This document shows positions 8,966-18,273 of a DNA stretch of 64,000 bases, piece after piece (position 1 is the stretch's first letter; the number at the start of each line of letters is the position of its first letter). Made by a program: the position numbers and the translations under genes. The notes under the pieces are model-generated. The model was not told the DNA's origin and made no database searches. It was given only the letters and a program-made list of their open reading frames with translations. This DNA is from Alphaproteobacteria bacterium. Lineage in GTDB: Bacteria; Pseudomonadota; Alphaproteobacteria; Micropepsales; Micropepsaceae. The stretch covers positions 1-64,000 of the forward strand of contig JAJPIX010000018.1 of the NCBI GenBank assembly GCA_021324545.1, given 5' to 3'.

Positions 8966-11900
8966 ATGGAATTCCCGTTTGCGCAGCGCGGCCGTCTGGT
9001 CAGAGCTCTCGTTCTTGTTGCCATCTCCGGTTGCCTTGTGGCGGCCGCACAAAATCCGAAGCCCGCTGCGGCCACCAGCGCCGCCCAGACAGCGCCGACA
9101 GTTCCGGTCGATCCAAGCTTCATCAAGGCGATGCAGTGGCGGAGCATTGGGCCATACCGCGGCGGCCGTGCGCTGGCCGTCGCGGGCGTTCCGGGCAATC
9201 CTTACGTCTTCTACTTCGGCGCGGTAGCCGGCGGCGTGTGGAAGACGACCGATGGCGGCGCCACCTGGCAGCCGCTCACCGACCACACGCCGATTTCCTC
9301 CATCGGCGCAATTGCGGTTTCGCCCTCGAACCCCAACATCATTTATGTCGGTACCGGCGAGGCCGCGCCGCGTGGCGACATCACCTATGGCGACGGCGTT
9401 TACAAATCCACCGATGGCGGGAAGACCTGGACCAGCCTTGGCCTGAAGGACACCCGCCAGATCGGCGCGCTGATCGTTGATCCGCACAATCCCGATATCG
9501 TTCTGGTTGCGGCGTTGGGACATGCCTTCGGCCCCAACCAGGAGCGCGGCGTATTTCGAACGACGGACGGGGGAAAGACCTGGACGAAAGTTCTCTACAA
9601 GGATCCGCAGACCGGCGCGATCGATGTGACCTTCGATCCCAACAACACGCAAATCGTGTATGCGGCGCTTTGGCAGGCCCGGCGCCTGCCGTGGAATTTC
9701 TCGAGCGGCGGTCCGGGCAGCGGCCTTTACCGTTCGACCGACGGCGGCGTCACCTGGACGCGGCTCTCCGGCAACGGCCTCCCCACCGGAATTCTCGGGC
9801 GCATCCATGTGTCCGTTTCGCCCGCCAATTCGAATCGCATCTATGCGATGATCGAAGCAAAGGACGGCGGCCTGTTCCGCTCCGACGATGGCGGCGTGCA
9901 CTGGAAACTGATCAATCAGGACGGCCGTTTGCGGCAGCGCGCCTGGTACTTCTCGACCATTCTTGCCGATCCGAAAAGTGCCGATACGGTCTATGCCGAA
10001 AACACCGGATTGTTCCGCTCCACGGACGGCGGCAAGACCTTCAATCTTCTGCCCGCCCGTCACGGCGATCATCACGGAATCTGGATCGATCCCACCAACC
10101 CGGGCCGGATCATCGATGCCAGCGACGGCGGCGCTTCGATCTCGTTCGATGGCGGGAAGACCTGGACGACGCAGGACAATCAGCCCACGGCGCAGTTTTA
10201 TCATGTCGCCGTGGATAACCAGTATCCGTATTACGTCTACGGCGCGCAGCAGGACAATTCGAACCTCGCCATAGCCAGCCGCGACGATGACGGCGCCATT
10301 ACCGACAAGGACTGGTTCAGTGCCGGCGGCGGCGAATGCGGCTTCGTGATCGCCGATCCGCGCGATCCCTACATCATCTATTCGACCGCGGAGAATTTCA
10401 TCGTTCGCTTCGACAAGCACACTCATCAGGATCGGGTGATTTCCGTGTGGCCAATCGATGCCTCGGGCCATCCGGCGGCGGACCTTCAGCACCGCTTCAA
10501 CTGGACATCGCCTCTGGCCATGTCGCCGTTCGATCCGAATACGCTCTACTACGGCATGGAACGGCTGTACAAGACCACGAATGACGGCAGCAGCTGGACG
10601 CCGATCAGCGGCGATCTCACCCGCAACGACAAGTCCAAGCAGCAGGCTTCGGGTGGCCCGATCACGAAAGACATTACGAGTGTCGAGTATTACGACACGA
10701 TCTTCGCGATTGCGGAGTCGCCGATCAGGAAGGGCATGATCTGGGTCGGAACCGACGATGGTCTCGTGCAGCTCACGCAGAACGGCGGCGGCAGCTGGAC
10801 CAATGTGACGCCGAATGATCTGCCGGAGTGGGGCGCCATCAGCATGATCGAACCGTCGCGCTATGATGCCAACACCGCTTATGTCGCCGTTGACCGCCAC
10901 AAGCTCGACGACATCAGCCCGTATGTCTTCAAGACGAACGATGGCGGCAAGACATGGACGCGCATCGATGCCGGAATTCCGGCAGGCTCCTTCGTCCATG
11001 CCGTGCGCGAAGACACGGTCAAGCGCGGCCTGCTCTATGCGGCGACCGAAACCGGCGTCTTTGTCTCGTTCGACGACGGCCGTCATTGGCAAAGCCTGCA
11101 GCTCAACCTGCCGCGTTCGCCCGTGCACGACATGGTTGTGAAGGGCGATGATCTTGTCATCGCCACGCACGGCCGTGCGTTCTGGATTCTGGACGACGTG
11201 ACGCCGCTGCGCCAGGTCGCCCAGGCCCAGGCGGCCAGGGGTTTCTACCTCTACACGCCGCAGGCCGCGTATCATCTCTATTATCCGGATGCGGTGGATT
11301 CGCGGCCGCCCGTCGGCCAGAATCCGCCGGCTGGCGCGCTGATCGACTATTACCTGCCGTCGGCGCCAGCGGGCGTTGTCGCGATGGATATATTCGACGA
11401 CAAGGGAAATCTGGTCCGGCACCTCACAAGCGCAAAGTCCACGCGCCACGAACAGCCGCAGGAATGGCCGGATCTGGTGCAGCCGACCGATACGCTTCCG
11501 GCGCAGCAGGGCATGAATCGCTTCGTCTGGAATCTCCGTTACAATGACCCAACGCAGATTCCTGGCGCGTTCTATGTCGGGCTTGCGCCGCGCGGCCCGA
11601 TCGCATTGCCCGGCAAATACACCGTGAAGCTGACCTATAACGGCCAGACCCAATCGGTGCCGCTGGTCATCGTGCCCGATCCGCGCGTGAAAGGGCCGCT
11701 CACCGGCCTGCAGCAGAAGTTTGCGCTCGACATGCAGGTCTATCACGATCTCGATGCGCTGCACCGGGCGGTGAACGACATTCGCGCGGCCAAGTCCGAG
11801 ATCGCGGCTGCCATCAAGAAGAATTCGGCGCTTGCCACGGAAGGCAACGCGCTCATTCAGAAGATGGGCGGCATCGAAGGCCAGCTGATGCAGGTCAACA

Positions 11901-12118
11901 TGAAGGGATCGGAGGCCAATCTGAACTTCCCCGGCATGCTGAACGAACAGATCTATTCTTTCGGCAGCATACTCGAGGATTCCGATACCGCGCCCAACGC
12001 GGAAGAGATAGAGCTGTCGAAGGATCTGCATGCGCGCCTCGGCGTCCAGCTGGCCGACTGGGACAATGTGAAGAAAACGCAGCTCGCGGCCTTCCGCGCG
12101 CAGGCGGCCGGTCACTAG
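8966..12118 (+). CDS. Secreted BNR/Asp-box beta-propeller protein (VPS10/sortilin-like), paralogue 2
   Basis: A 1,050-residue exported protein of the same family as its neighbours. Signal peptide: MEFPFAQRGRLVRALVLVAI, then an AAAQ cleavage region. The propeller holds about eleven Asp-boxes (TTDGGATW, STDGGKTW, TTDGGKTW, STDGGVTW, SDDGGVHW, SFDGGKTW, TNDGGKTW, SFDDGRHW). Shared landmarks include WRSIGPYRGGRALAVAG at the start and YGAQQD mid-protein. The C-terminal third has an Ig-like segment (PGKYTVKLTYNGQ) and a long helical tail. The ATG at 8966 is preceded by GGGGGA; an earlier in-frame start would spoil the signal peptide. The TonB receptor starts 15 bases after its stop, so the two are probably one operon. 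Substrate or partner unknown. Confidence 0.86.
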   Translation: MEFPFAQRGRLVRALVLVAISGCLVAAAQNPKPAAATSAAQTAPTVPVDPSFIKAMQWRSIGPYRGGRALAVAGVPGNPYVFYFGAVAGGVWKTTDGGATWQPLTDHTPISSIGAIAVSPSNPNIIYVGTGEAAPRGDITYGDGVYKSTDGGKTWTSLGLKDTRQIGALIVDPHNPDIVLVAALGHAFGPNQERGVFRTTDGGKTWTKVLYKDPQTGAIDVTFDPNNTQIVYAALWQARRLPWNFSSGGPGSGLYRSTDGGVTWTRLSGNGLPTGILGRIHVSVSPANSNRIYAMIEAKDGGLFRSDDGGVHWKLINQDGRLRQRAWYFSTILADPKSADTVYAENTGLFRSTDGGKTFNLLPARHGDHHGIWIDPTNPGRIIDASDGGASISFDGGKTWTTQDNQPTAQFYHVAVDNQYPYYVYGAQQDNSNLAIASRDDDGAITDKDWFSAGGGECGFVIADPRDPYIIYSTAENFIVRFDKHTHQDRVISVWPIDASGHPAADLQHRFNWTSPLAMSPFDPNTLYYGMERLYKTTNDGSSWTPISGDLTRNDKSKQQASGGPITKDITSVEYYDTIFAIAESPIRKGMIWVGTDDGLVQLTQNGGGSWTNVTPNDLPEWGAISMIEPSRYDANTAYVAVDRHKLDDISPYVFKTNDGGKTWTRIDAGIPAGSFVHAVREDTVKRGLLYAATETGVFVSFDDGRHWQSLQLNLPRSPVHDMVVKGDDLVIATHGRAFWILDDVTPLRQVAQAQAARGFYLYTPQAAYHLYYPDAVDSRPPVGQNPPAGALIDYYLPSAPAGVVAMDIFDDKGNLVRHLTSAKSTRHEQPQEWPDLVQPTDTLPAQQGMNRFVWNLRYNDPTQIPGAFYVGLAPRGPIALPGKYTVKLTYNGQTQSVPLVIVPDPRVKGPLTGLQQKFALDMQVYHDLDALHRAVNDIRAAKSEIAAAIKKNSALATEGNALIQKMGGIEGQLMQVNMKGSEANLNFPGMLNEQIYSFGSILEDSDTAPNAEEIELSKDLHARLGVQLADWDNVKKTQLAAFRAQAAGH

Positions 12119-12133
12119 CTTCGGAAGATGCGT

Positions 12134-14233
12134 ATGCGTGCAAGCGTGGTCGTTGCCGGCGCGTTGTTGGCGGCTCTTGCGCCATTTTCCGTTGCCGCGC
12201 AGCCGGACAGTTCCGGAATTGAGACCGTCGAAGTCACGGCCACGCGCTTGCCCGAGCCTGTGGGCGATGTGCCCGCCGACGTCTCGCTGGTGGGCGGCGA
12301 GGAACTTCTGGCGCGGCAGGCCCGCGATCTGGGCACTGCGCTGGCGCTGGTGCCGGGCGTCGAGGCGCCGGCCGGCGGCGACGCAGGCCCTTCCAGCGCC
12401 GTGCCGTCGCTTTGGGGCCTGCACGAATTCGACGCATTCCTCCTGGTTGTGGACGGCGTGCCGTGGGGTGGAGCGTTCAATCCGGCGATCCCGAGCCTCG
12501 ATTTCAACAGTGTCGAGCGGCTTGAGGTCCTGAAGGGCGCAGCACCCGTAATCTATGGCGCCACGTCCTTTGTCGGGGTGATCCAGCTTCTGCATTATCC
12601 GGCGGGCCAATCGTCCAATCTGCTGCAGGCGTCCTACGGATCGCGCGGATCATGGCGCGCAGCCCTGGCGACGTCGCTTCCCGATTGGGACGATGTGCGG
12701 CAGTCAGTGGCGGTGGATGCCGAACAGCTGGGCTTTGCCGACCATCGGGAATCCGTGAATGACGAGCACCTGCTCTACCGCGCGCAGATGCAGGCCGGCG
12801 CGGGCACGTTGCATTTCGATGCCGATGTTTCGCTGGTGCATGACGTGCCGCCAAGTCCCATCGTGCGCGTTGGCGATGCGCTGACCGATCTCACGCCGAT
12901 CAACGCCAATTACAATCCCGCCAATGCGAAGATCGACGAAAACCGCTACCACGGCACGATCGGATATTCGCAGCCCACGCCGTGGGGCGAGTGGGAGACG
13001 ATGCTCTCTTTTGCGCATTCCGATATCCGCGATGTGCGCGGCTTCCTGCGCTCCGATCTTACGGACAACGGCAGCGAGAACGCCGATTCGCAGGATCAGC
13101 ACCGTCAGGTTCAGGACGGCTATTTCGACACGCATCTTTCGCACAAATTTGCGGATGGCGCCGAACTGATTGTCGGCGCGGACCTGCTTTTCGGCCTCGG
13201 CCGCCAGCGCAGCATCAACGGCGCCTATTACGTGCCGCTCTCCGGGCGCGTACTGGCCCCGCCCACCACCGTGCTTCACGTGGACGAAGTGAATACCATT
13301 CGCGACAGCCGGCTGTTTGGCGGCGAATATGCCGAATTCGACTGGCGGCCCGCGCCACGCTGGGACGTCGTGGCCGGTTTGCGTCTCAACGAGACGGCGG
13401 AGGCCAAGGACTCGGTCCATATTGACGGCTTCGATCCGACGGCCGACGAAGCGGCGTCTGAAGACCAGACAAAAACGCGGCTCTCGGGAACGATCGGAGC
13501 AAGCGTCCAGGCCTGGAAGGATGGCGGCAACGAGGCCGTGCTTTATGCCGATTACCGCAACGCCTTCAAACCCGCCGCCATCGATTTCGGGCCGGACTAC
13601 ACGCCCGGCGTGCTCAATCCCGAGACGGCCAAAAGCTACGAAGCAGGGGTCAAGGGCGCGCTCGCAGAGGGCCGCCTGAGTTACGGTGTGGAAGCCTTCC
13701 TGATGGATTTCTCCAACCTCGTCGTTGCGGAGACAGCTGCGAACGGCGAGCCGATGCTTGTCAATGCGGGCGGTGAGCGTCTCAAGGGCGTGGAGCTGGA
13801 AACACGCTATGCGCTGGCGCCCGATCTTTCGCTTGCGGCGAATGTCGCCTGGCACGACGCGCGCTTCACCAACTTCATCGTGGACGAGGGCGGCACGCCC
13901 ACCGACGTCAGCGGCAATCAGCTGACGCTTTCGCCGCATATCCTTGCCTCCGTGGGGCTTCTCTACACGCCGCCCAGCGGGGTTCACGCCACGCTCACCG
14001 CAAATTATGTCGGCCGCCGCTATCTGGACGAAGAAAACGAGGCACCCACGCCGTCCTACGTCACGCTGGATGCGGCCGTCGGCTACAAATTCGGCCGATG
14101 CGATGTGTCTGTGTCCGGGACCAATCTCACCGACCGGCGCCCACCCGTAACCCAGAGCGAATTCGGCGACGGTTCCTTTTATCTGTTGCCCGCAAGAACC
14201 GTTTGGGTGCAGCTTCAATATTCGCTGCAATGA
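12134..14233 (+). CDS. TonB-dependent outer-membrane receptor
   Basis: A receptor of about 699 residues. Signal peptide MRASVVVAGALLAALAPFSV precedes a TonB-box-like segment (IETVEVTATR). The plug domain (about 35-150) contains the typical VERLEVLKGAAPVIYG. The rest is a 22-strand-type barrel with many aromatic-alternating strands and a C-terminal strand near TVWVQLQYSL. I prefer the ATG at 12134 over 12128, because GGAAG lies only one base before the first but at normal spacing for the second. It lies between two propeller paralogues and is probably co-transcribed with the first, suggesting that they act on the same ligand at the cell surface. Nothing in the sequence names the ligand (siderophore, peptide, glycan or vitamin). 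Confidence 0.92.
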   Translation: MRASVVVAGALLAALAPFSVAAQPDSSGIETVEVTATRLPEPVGDVPADVSLVGGEELLARQARDLGTALALVPGVEAPAGGDAGPSSAVPSLWGLHEFDAFLLVVDGVPWGGAFNPAIPSLDFNSVERLEVLKGAAPVIYGATSFVGVIQLLHYPAGQSSNLLQASYGSRGSWRAALATSLPDWDDVRQSVAVDAEQLGFADHRESVNDEHLLYRAQMQAGAGTLHFDADVSLVHDVPPSPIVRVGDALTDLTPINANYNPANAKIDENRYHGTIGYSQPTPWGEWETMLSFAHSDIRDVRGFLRSDLTDNGSENADSQDQHRQVQDGYFDTHLSHKFADGAELIVGADLLFGLGRQRSINGAYYVPLSGRVLAPPTTVLHVDEVNTIRDSRLFGGEYAEFDWRPAPRWDVVAGLRLNETAEAKDSVHIDGFDPTADEAASEDQTKTRLSGTIGASVQAWKDGGNEAVLYADYRNAFKPAAIDFGPDYTPGVLNPETAKSYEAGVKGALAEGRLSYGVEAFLMDFSNLVVAETAANGEPMLVNAGGERLKGVELETRYALAPDLSLAANVAWHDARFTNFIVDEGGTPTDVSGNQLTLSPHILASVGLLYTPPSGVHATLTANYVGRRYLDEENEAPTPSYVTLDAAVGYKFGRCDVSVSGTNLTDRRPPVTQSEFGDGSFYLLPARTVWVQLQYSLQ

Positions 14234-14306
14234 GCGCGCGGCCGAAGCGCATGGCGCGGCTTTGCAGCGGAGTTGCAAAGCGTTTCGGAAGGTGGAGAGG
14301 TTCATC

Positions 14307-17300
14307 TTGAACTGGCGTGCACTTCTGTTGTCCTTGCTGGCGCTCGCCGCCGTGTCGGGCGCAAGCGCCGCTGTCGATCCGGCACTCTATCAGGCGTTGC
14401 ACTGGCGCCTGATCGGCCCGTTTCGCGGCGGGCGGGTGTTGGCCGTTGCGGGCATTCCGGGCAACAGCCAGACATTCTATTTCGGCGCGGTTGACGGAGG
14501 CGTGTGGAAGACGGCCGATGCAGGGCGCGCCTGGCAGCCGATCTTCGATTCCCAGAAGGCTGCCTCCATCGGCGCCATCGCGATCGCGCCGTCCAACCCG
14601 AACACCATCTATGTGGGCACGGGCGAAGCGGACATGCGCTCCGACATCGCCCATGGCGACGGCGTGTACAAATCCACCGACGCTGGCAAACGCTGGACGC
14701 ACATCGGCCTCAGCGACAGCCGGCAGATCGGCCGCATCCTCGTTGACCCGAAAAATCCCGCCATCGTGTTTGTGGCGGCGCTCGGTCACGCCTATGGCTC
14801 CAACGCCGAGCGCGGCGTTTTCCGCTCCACCGATGGCGGCGCGCACTGGAAGAAGGTTCTGTTCCGCGACAATGCCACGGGCGCCATCGATCTTGCGTTC
14901 AAGCCCGGCGAATCCGGCACCATCTATGCCGCGCTGTGGCAGACGCGCCGCCCGCCCTGGAGCGTTTATCCGCCGTCCAACGGCCCGGGCAGCGGCCTTT
15001 ATGTCAGTCATGACGGCGGCAGCAGCTGGACGCATGTTTCCGGCAACGGCTTCCCCGCCCATCCCGGCCGCATCGGAATCGCGGTTTCGCCTGCCAGGCC
15101 CGATCGCATCTACGCACTGGTGGATGCGCCGCAAGGCGAGGGCGGGCTCTACCGCTCCGACGATTCCGGCGCCCACTGGGTTCACGTCACCGGCGACAAG
15201 CGCATCTGGAAACGCGGCTGGTATTTCTGCCGCCTGACCGCCGATCCCCGGAACGCCGACCGCATCTATGTCATGAACACGATCGTTCTGCGCTCCGATG
15301 ACGGCGGAAAGCATTTCATAGCGCTCAAGGGCGATCCCACGGGCGACGATTTCCACGAAATGTGGATTGATCCCACCGATCCCGACCGGCAAATCCTGGG
15401 CGTGGATCAGGGCACGCTCGTCACCAACAATGGCGGCAAAACCTGGAGCAGCTGGTACAATCAGCCTACCGCGCAAATCTATCACGTCAGCACCGACAAC
15501 CGCTTTCCCTACTGGGTCTATGGCGCGCAGCAGGATTCCGGCGCCGTGGCGCTGCCCAGCCGCACCGGCAGCTATGACGGCATTACGATGGAGCAGTTCC
15601 ACGAAGTCACGGCCGGCGGCGAAAGCGGCATGATTGCGCCCGATCCCGACGACCCGGACATTGTCTATGGCGGCACAGTGGCAAAACTCGACACGCGCAC
15701 CGAACAGACGCGCGATGTGGACCCCACGCTCGCCTATCCGATCGCGCACTACCGCGGCGCCTGGACATTGCCGCTCAGGTTTTCGCAAACCGGGAAGAAG
15801 ACGCTCTATTTCGCCAATCAGCGCCTGTTCGCAACGACGGATGGAGGAGAACACTGGATACCCATCAGCCCCGATCTCACGCGCGCAGATGCCGGCGTGC
15901 CCGCCAATCTCGATCCGGTCACGGCGGCAGACGATGTTCACGTGGGCAAGGCGCGCGGCGTGATCTACACGATCGCGCCGTCGCCGCTCAATCCGGCGCT
16001 GCTGTGGGTCGGCACCGATGACGGACTGGTCTGGAAAACGGTGGATGGCGGCAGGCATTGGACCAATGTGACGCCCAAAGCATTGACCGCGTGGTCCAAG
16101 GTCGGCGGCATCGAGCTGTCGCATTTCAATCCTTATGTGGCCTATCTCGCCATCGATCGCCACCGCCTGGATGACGACACGCCCTACATCTATCGCACGG
16201 TCGATGGCGGCAAGAGCTGGACGCGGATCGATGCAGGCATTCCTCGCGATGCCTTCGTGAACGTCGTGCGCGAAGATCCGAAACAGCGCGGCCTGCTTTA
16301 CGCGGGCACCGAAAGGGGCATGTTCGTGTCATTCGACGACGGCGCGGACTGGCAGTCCCTGCAGCAGAATCTGCCGATGACATCCGTGCGCGATATTGAT
16401 GTGCATGGCGACGATCTGGCAATCGCAACGCACGGTCGCGGTTTCTGGATCATGGACAATGTCACGGCGCTGCGGCAGATGACGGGGTTGGACGCCGGCA
16501 CCGGCGCATTGTTCAGGCCCGCGGTTGCCTATCGCGTGCGGCCGGCGGGCTTTACCGGCACGCCCATGCCGAAGGATGAGCCGTTGGCCGCCAATCCGCC
16601 CGACGGCGCGATGATTGATTATGTGCTGCCGAACGATGCGCGCGGAGTAGTGACGCTTGCGATTTATGATGCCAGAGGCGCATTGGTGCGCAAATTTGCC
16701 AGCACCGATCCGCGCCGCAACACAAATCCGCTGACCACCGAATACGCACCGGAATGGGTAGAACAGCCCGCGCATCTGTCGGCGAAACCGGGCATGCAGC
16801 GTTTTGTCTGGAACATCCGCTATCCGGCGCTTGCAAAGCCCAAGCCCGGCAAGCCGCAGGATGACGGCGTGTGGGCGCTGCCCGGCAACTACACGGTGGC
16901 GCTCACCGTGAATGGCCGCACGTTCCGCCAGCCGCTCGTCGTGAAGCCCGATCCGCGCGTGCGGCTTGCGCAGGCCGCCTATGAACGCGAATTCGATCTG
17001 GCGCGAAAAGTGGAAGCAGAATCCGTGAAGGCATCTCAGGCGCTGGATGATGCAATGAATCTGCTCAAGGCACTTGAGCATCGCAGAAAGGCCGCGCCTG
17101 CCGCGCTTCAGGCCCAGATCGCAGCGGCGATTGCCCAAGGGGAAGATATTTCCGGCGCGCAGCTTGAAACCGATCCGCGCAATTCGATGGGCTCTCCGCC
17201 GCGCAACGCCGAAAGCCTGCGGGCTTTGTCGGATGATCTGAACAAGCTCGAGCGCGCGGTGGACGGCGCCGATGCAGACCCGGGGCCGGATGTTCGTGCA

Positions 17301-17414
17301 TCCTTTGCAACACTGTCGCGGACGCTGTCTGCGACGCTCGCAGCCTGGCAGCAATGGAAGGCGCAGATCGCGCCACTCAATGCGGGCGGGCCGCGCGCGC
17401 ACGGCCCGGGCTGA
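14307..17414 (+). CDS. Secreted BNR/Asp-box beta-propeller protein (VPS10/sortilin-like), paralogue 3
   Basis: A 1,035-residue exported protein, closest in the window to paralogue 2 (shared VAALGHA, ERGVFR, PGSGLY and TGEA blocks). No ATG gives a sensible N-terminus. A TTG at 14307 follows GGAGAGG by 6 bases and yields a clean signal peptide (MNWRALLLSLLALAAVSGAS then AAVDPALYQ), so I call that start. Asp-boxes include STDGGAHW, SDDGGKHF, TVDGGRHW, TVDGGKSW and SFDDGADW. The tail has an Ig-like part (PGNYTVALTVNGR) and a helical, Lys/Ala-rich end. It follows the TonB receptor after 73 bases. Function unknown. Confidence 0.85.
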   Translation: MNWRALLLSLLALAAVSGASAAVDPALYQALHWRLIGPFRGGRVLAVAGIPGNSQTFYFGAVDGGVWKTADAGRAWQPIFDSQKAASIGAIAIAPSNPNTIYVGTGEADMRSDIAHGDGVYKSTDAGKRWTHIGLSDSRQIGRILVDPKNPAIVFVAALGHAYGSNAERGVFRSTDGGAHWKKVLFRDNATGAIDLAFKPGESGTIYAALWQTRRPPWSVYPPSNGPGSGLYVSHDGGSSWTHVSGNGFPAHPGRIGIAVSPARPDRIYALVDAPQGEGGLYRSDDSGAHWVHVTGDKRIWKRGWYFCRLTADPRNADRIYVMNTIVLRSDDGGKHFIALKGDPTGDDFHEMWIDPTDPDRQILGVDQGTLVTNNGGKTWSSWYNQPTAQIYHVSTDNRFPYWVYGAQQDSGAVALPSRTGSYDGITMEQFHEVTAGGESGMIAPDPDDPDIVYGGTVAKLDTRTEQTRDVDPTLAYPIAHYRGAWTLPLRFSQTGKKTLYFANQRLFATTDGGEHWIPISPDLTRADAGVPANLDPVTAADDVHVGKARGVIYTIAPSPLNPALLWVGTDDGLVWKTVDGGRHWTNVTPKALTAWSKVGGIELSHFNPYVAYLAIDRHRLDDDTPYIYRTVDGGKSWTRIDAGIPRDAFVNVVREDPKQRGLLYAGTERGMFVSFDDGADWQSLQQNLPMTSVRDIDVHGDDLAIATHGRGFWIMDNVTALRQMTGLDAGTGALFRPAVAYRVRPAGFTGTPMPKDEPLAANPPDGAMIDYVLPNDARGVVTLAIYDARGALVRKFASTDPRRNTNPLTTEYAPEWVEQPAHLSAKPGMQRFVWNIRYPALAKPKPGKPQDDGVWALPGNYTVALTVNGRTFRQPLVVKPDPRVRLAQAAYEREFDLARKVEAESVKASQALDDAMNLLKALEHRRKAAPAALQAQIAAAIAQGEDISGAQLETDPRNSMGSPPRNAESLRALSDDLNKLERAVDGADADPGPDVRASFATLSRTLSATLAAWQQWKAQIAPLNAGGPRAHGPG

Positions 17415-17496
17415 CGAACCGGCGCGAGGTGGGCCCGAGGGCGAAAATTGCCCCCAAAGCTTTCCGTTGACTTGCGCCCCGCCAGAACGCATATTA

Positions 17497-17511
17497 GAAC
17501 AAAAGAGGAAC
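17497..17511 (+). promoter_or_regulatory. LexA-binding SOS box before imuA
   Basis: GAAC-AAAAGAG-GAAC is a perfect match to the alphaproteobacterial LexA site GTTC-N7-GTTC read in reverse complement. It ends 3 bases before the imuA ATG (17515) and overlaps the ribosome-binding AGAGGAA, so bound LexA would block at or just after the promoter. LexA control of imuA-imuB-dnaE2 is established in Caulobacter and relatives; the site here is seen directly. Confidence 0.88.
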
Positions 17512-17514
17512 AAT

Positions 17515-18273
17515 ATGATCGTACCTTCGACCATAAAAGCCAGGTTTTCAGGCTTTTTGGGCCCCTCCTCGGGTCCGGTCGGGCCTGGCCTGGGGGATCG
17601 GGAGCTCGACGGAAAACTCGGTGGCGGTTTTCGCACTGGAGCTTTGCATGAAGTCTTTCCAGCGGCGCCGGGCGATGAAGCAGCCGCGTCCGGCTTTGCG
17701 CTTGTGCTGGCGCGCCGCATGCTCGATCCGCGCAAATGGCTTTTCTGGGTGCGGCAGGATTTTTCCGCGCTTGAAAACGGCGACATCCATGCGGCCGGCC
17801 TGCTTGAGCTCGGCGTTGATCCCGGACGCGTGCTGACGGTGCATGCATCCGATGCGCTGGGTGCTTTGCGCGCCAGCGCCGAAGGGCTGGATTGCAAGGG
17901 CGTGGGTGCGGTCCTCATGGAAGCCTGGGGCAAGCCGAATGTGTTTGACCTGGTCGCGAGCCGAAGGCTCATGCTGGCGGCGCAACAATCCGGCATCGCT
18001 GTCATTGCACTGCATTTCGGAATGCTGCCGCACCCAAGCGCCGCCGAAACGCGCTGGCTCATTGCAACCGCAGTGTCGCCGTCCGGAGAAAACTGGGGAA
18101 GACCGCTGTTTGATGCCTCGCTTGTACGCAACCGGCATGGCGGTTGCGGGCGCTGGATAATGGAATGGGATCCCGACAATGCAATCTTCCAGACGCATCC
18201 TGAGCGTCTGGCTGCCGCGCCTCCCCACCGACCGTCTGAAGCGGCGATGGAAGGCATCCGGCAGGCCGGATGA
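17515..18273 (+). CDS. imuA: ImuA, RecA-like mutasome accessory protein
   Basis: A 252-residue member of the ImuA (SulA/RecA-like) family that works with ImuB and DnaE2 in damage-induced mutagenic translesion synthesis. Family landmarks are LGGGFRTGALHEVFP near the N-terminus, ALVLARRM, WVRQDFSALENG, VLMEAWG and a C-terminal RWIMEWDPD. The ATG at 17515 has AGAGGA just upstream; longer in-frame starts lie before the LexA box and are not family-like. The imuB start lies 95 bases inside its 3' end, in another frame. The LexA box immediately upstream implies SOS induction of the whole cassette. Confidence 0.92.
   Translation: MIVPSTIKARFSGFLGPSSGPVGPGLGDRELDGKLGGGFRTGALHEVFPAAPGDEAAASGFALVLARRMLDPRKWLFWVRQDFSALENGDIHAAGLLELGVDPGRVLTVHASDALGALRASAEGLDCKGVGAVLMEAWGKPNVFDLVASRRLMLAAQQSGIAVIALHFGMLPHPSAAETRWLIATAVSPSGENWGRPLFDASLVRNRHGGCGRWIMEWDPDNAIFQTHPERLAAAPPHRPSEAAMEGIRQAG

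Noticed and set aside
8792..12610. A 1,272-codon open frame antisense to propeller paralogue 2 and the receptor start
   Set aside because: It mirrors the codon structure of the real gene in GC-rich DNA, has Arg/Gly/Asp-rich composition without domains, and the sense strand carries a recognisable family with signal peptide and repeats.
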